A DNA stretch of 63,634 bases from an uncultured Chloroflexus sp. (GTDB lineage Bacteria; Chloroflexota; Chloroflexia; Chloroflexales; Chloroflexaceae): positions 1 through 63,634 of the forward strand of contig NZ_CALFBQ010000042.1 of the NCBI RefSeq assembly GCF_937951745.1, in the 5' to 3' direction. Shown piece after piece: positions 63,569 through 63,634 of the stretch. The notes under the pieces are model-generated. The model saw only the letters and a program-made list of their open reading frames with translations, ran no database searches and was not told the origin of the DNA. The position numbers and the translations under genes were made by a program. Position 1 is the first letter of the stretch; every line of letters starts with the position of its first letter.

Positions 63569-63634
63569 GCGCGTTCCTCCTTATTCGCGGTGTAACGGCA
63601 CAACGTCATTGTAACACAGCACCTACTTCCCAAT

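Overview
The window looks like chromosomal DNA of a filamentous anoxygenic phototroph of the Chloroflexia (Chloroflexota), most likely Chloroflexus or a close relative. This is an inference from gene content: kaiB/kaiC, class III PHA genes, paired GCDH-type acyl-CoA dehydrogenases, DUF507, ArsA-HSP20 proteins, a kinase-WD40 fusion, moderately high GC and many short palindromic dispersed repeats. No phage, integrase, transposase, CRISPR array, rRNA or tRNA gene was found. The DNA is ordinary host chromosome apart from one AT-richer orphan gene near 43.3-43.8 kb.

Layout. 0-10.6 kb: a partial hypothetical gene, an acyl-CoA dehydrogenase (-), alaS, a membrane-anchored baseplate-J-like protein, ruvX, a GNAT protein, DUF507 and a second acyl-CoA dehydrogenase (+), separated by dispersed repeats. 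11.2-22.0 kb: a complete glycerol/dihydroxyacetone island, with a DhaR-like regulator, glpF, dhaK, dhaL, glpK, glpA, glpB and glpC. 22.3-27.8 kb: a kinase-WD40 protein, a glycosyltransferase, a patatin, a PhaR-type regulator and a phasin. 28.0-31.3 kb: a GNAT pseudogene and a tightly overlapping fchA-folD-purD-like operon. 31.5-33.6 kb: a degenerate ArsA-HSP20 protein and an SDR. 33.6-39.3 kb: a four-gene clock-like operon (PAS-PAS-helical protein, kaiB, kaiC, PAS-PAS-GGDEF-EAL). 39.4-45.8 kb: a PLP lyase, DUF445, MscS, the orphan gene, and a CPBP-sdpI-sdpR cassette. 45.9-48.4 kb: phaE-like, phaC and a phaB-like reductase. 48.8-63.6 kb: a Tat/LPxTG-like nucleotidase, an AceE-like E1, an SDR-transaldolase-PRK-like operon, an M15 peptidase, several exported proteins and pgk.

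How parts fit together. A palindrome of consensus TAACGCANTGCGTTA sits on the promoters of both acyl-CoA dehydrogenases and of the phasin, with a half-conserved copy on phaR. In each case it lies in the -35/-10 spacer or just after the -10 box. This suggests one repressor, PhaR being the best candidate in the window, coupling acyl-CoA oxidation to PHA storage. The glycerol island carries uptake, both kinases and the three-subunit G3P dehydrogenase. Its regulator has lost the sigma-54 contact loop, and a palindrome lies about 75 bp upstream of a sigma-70-type glpF promoter. In the folate operon, FolD has Ile at the position of catalytic Lys54, while the overlapping neighbour fchA encodes a separate cyclohydrolase. 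The strongest candidate for an under-described system is the kai operon. KaiBC are flanked by two proteins that share the same tandem-PAS input, one ending in an RsbU-N/KaiA-C-like helical domain and the other in GGDEF-EAL. It reads as a redox- or ligand-sensed timer with a c-di-GMP output and no recognisable kaiA.
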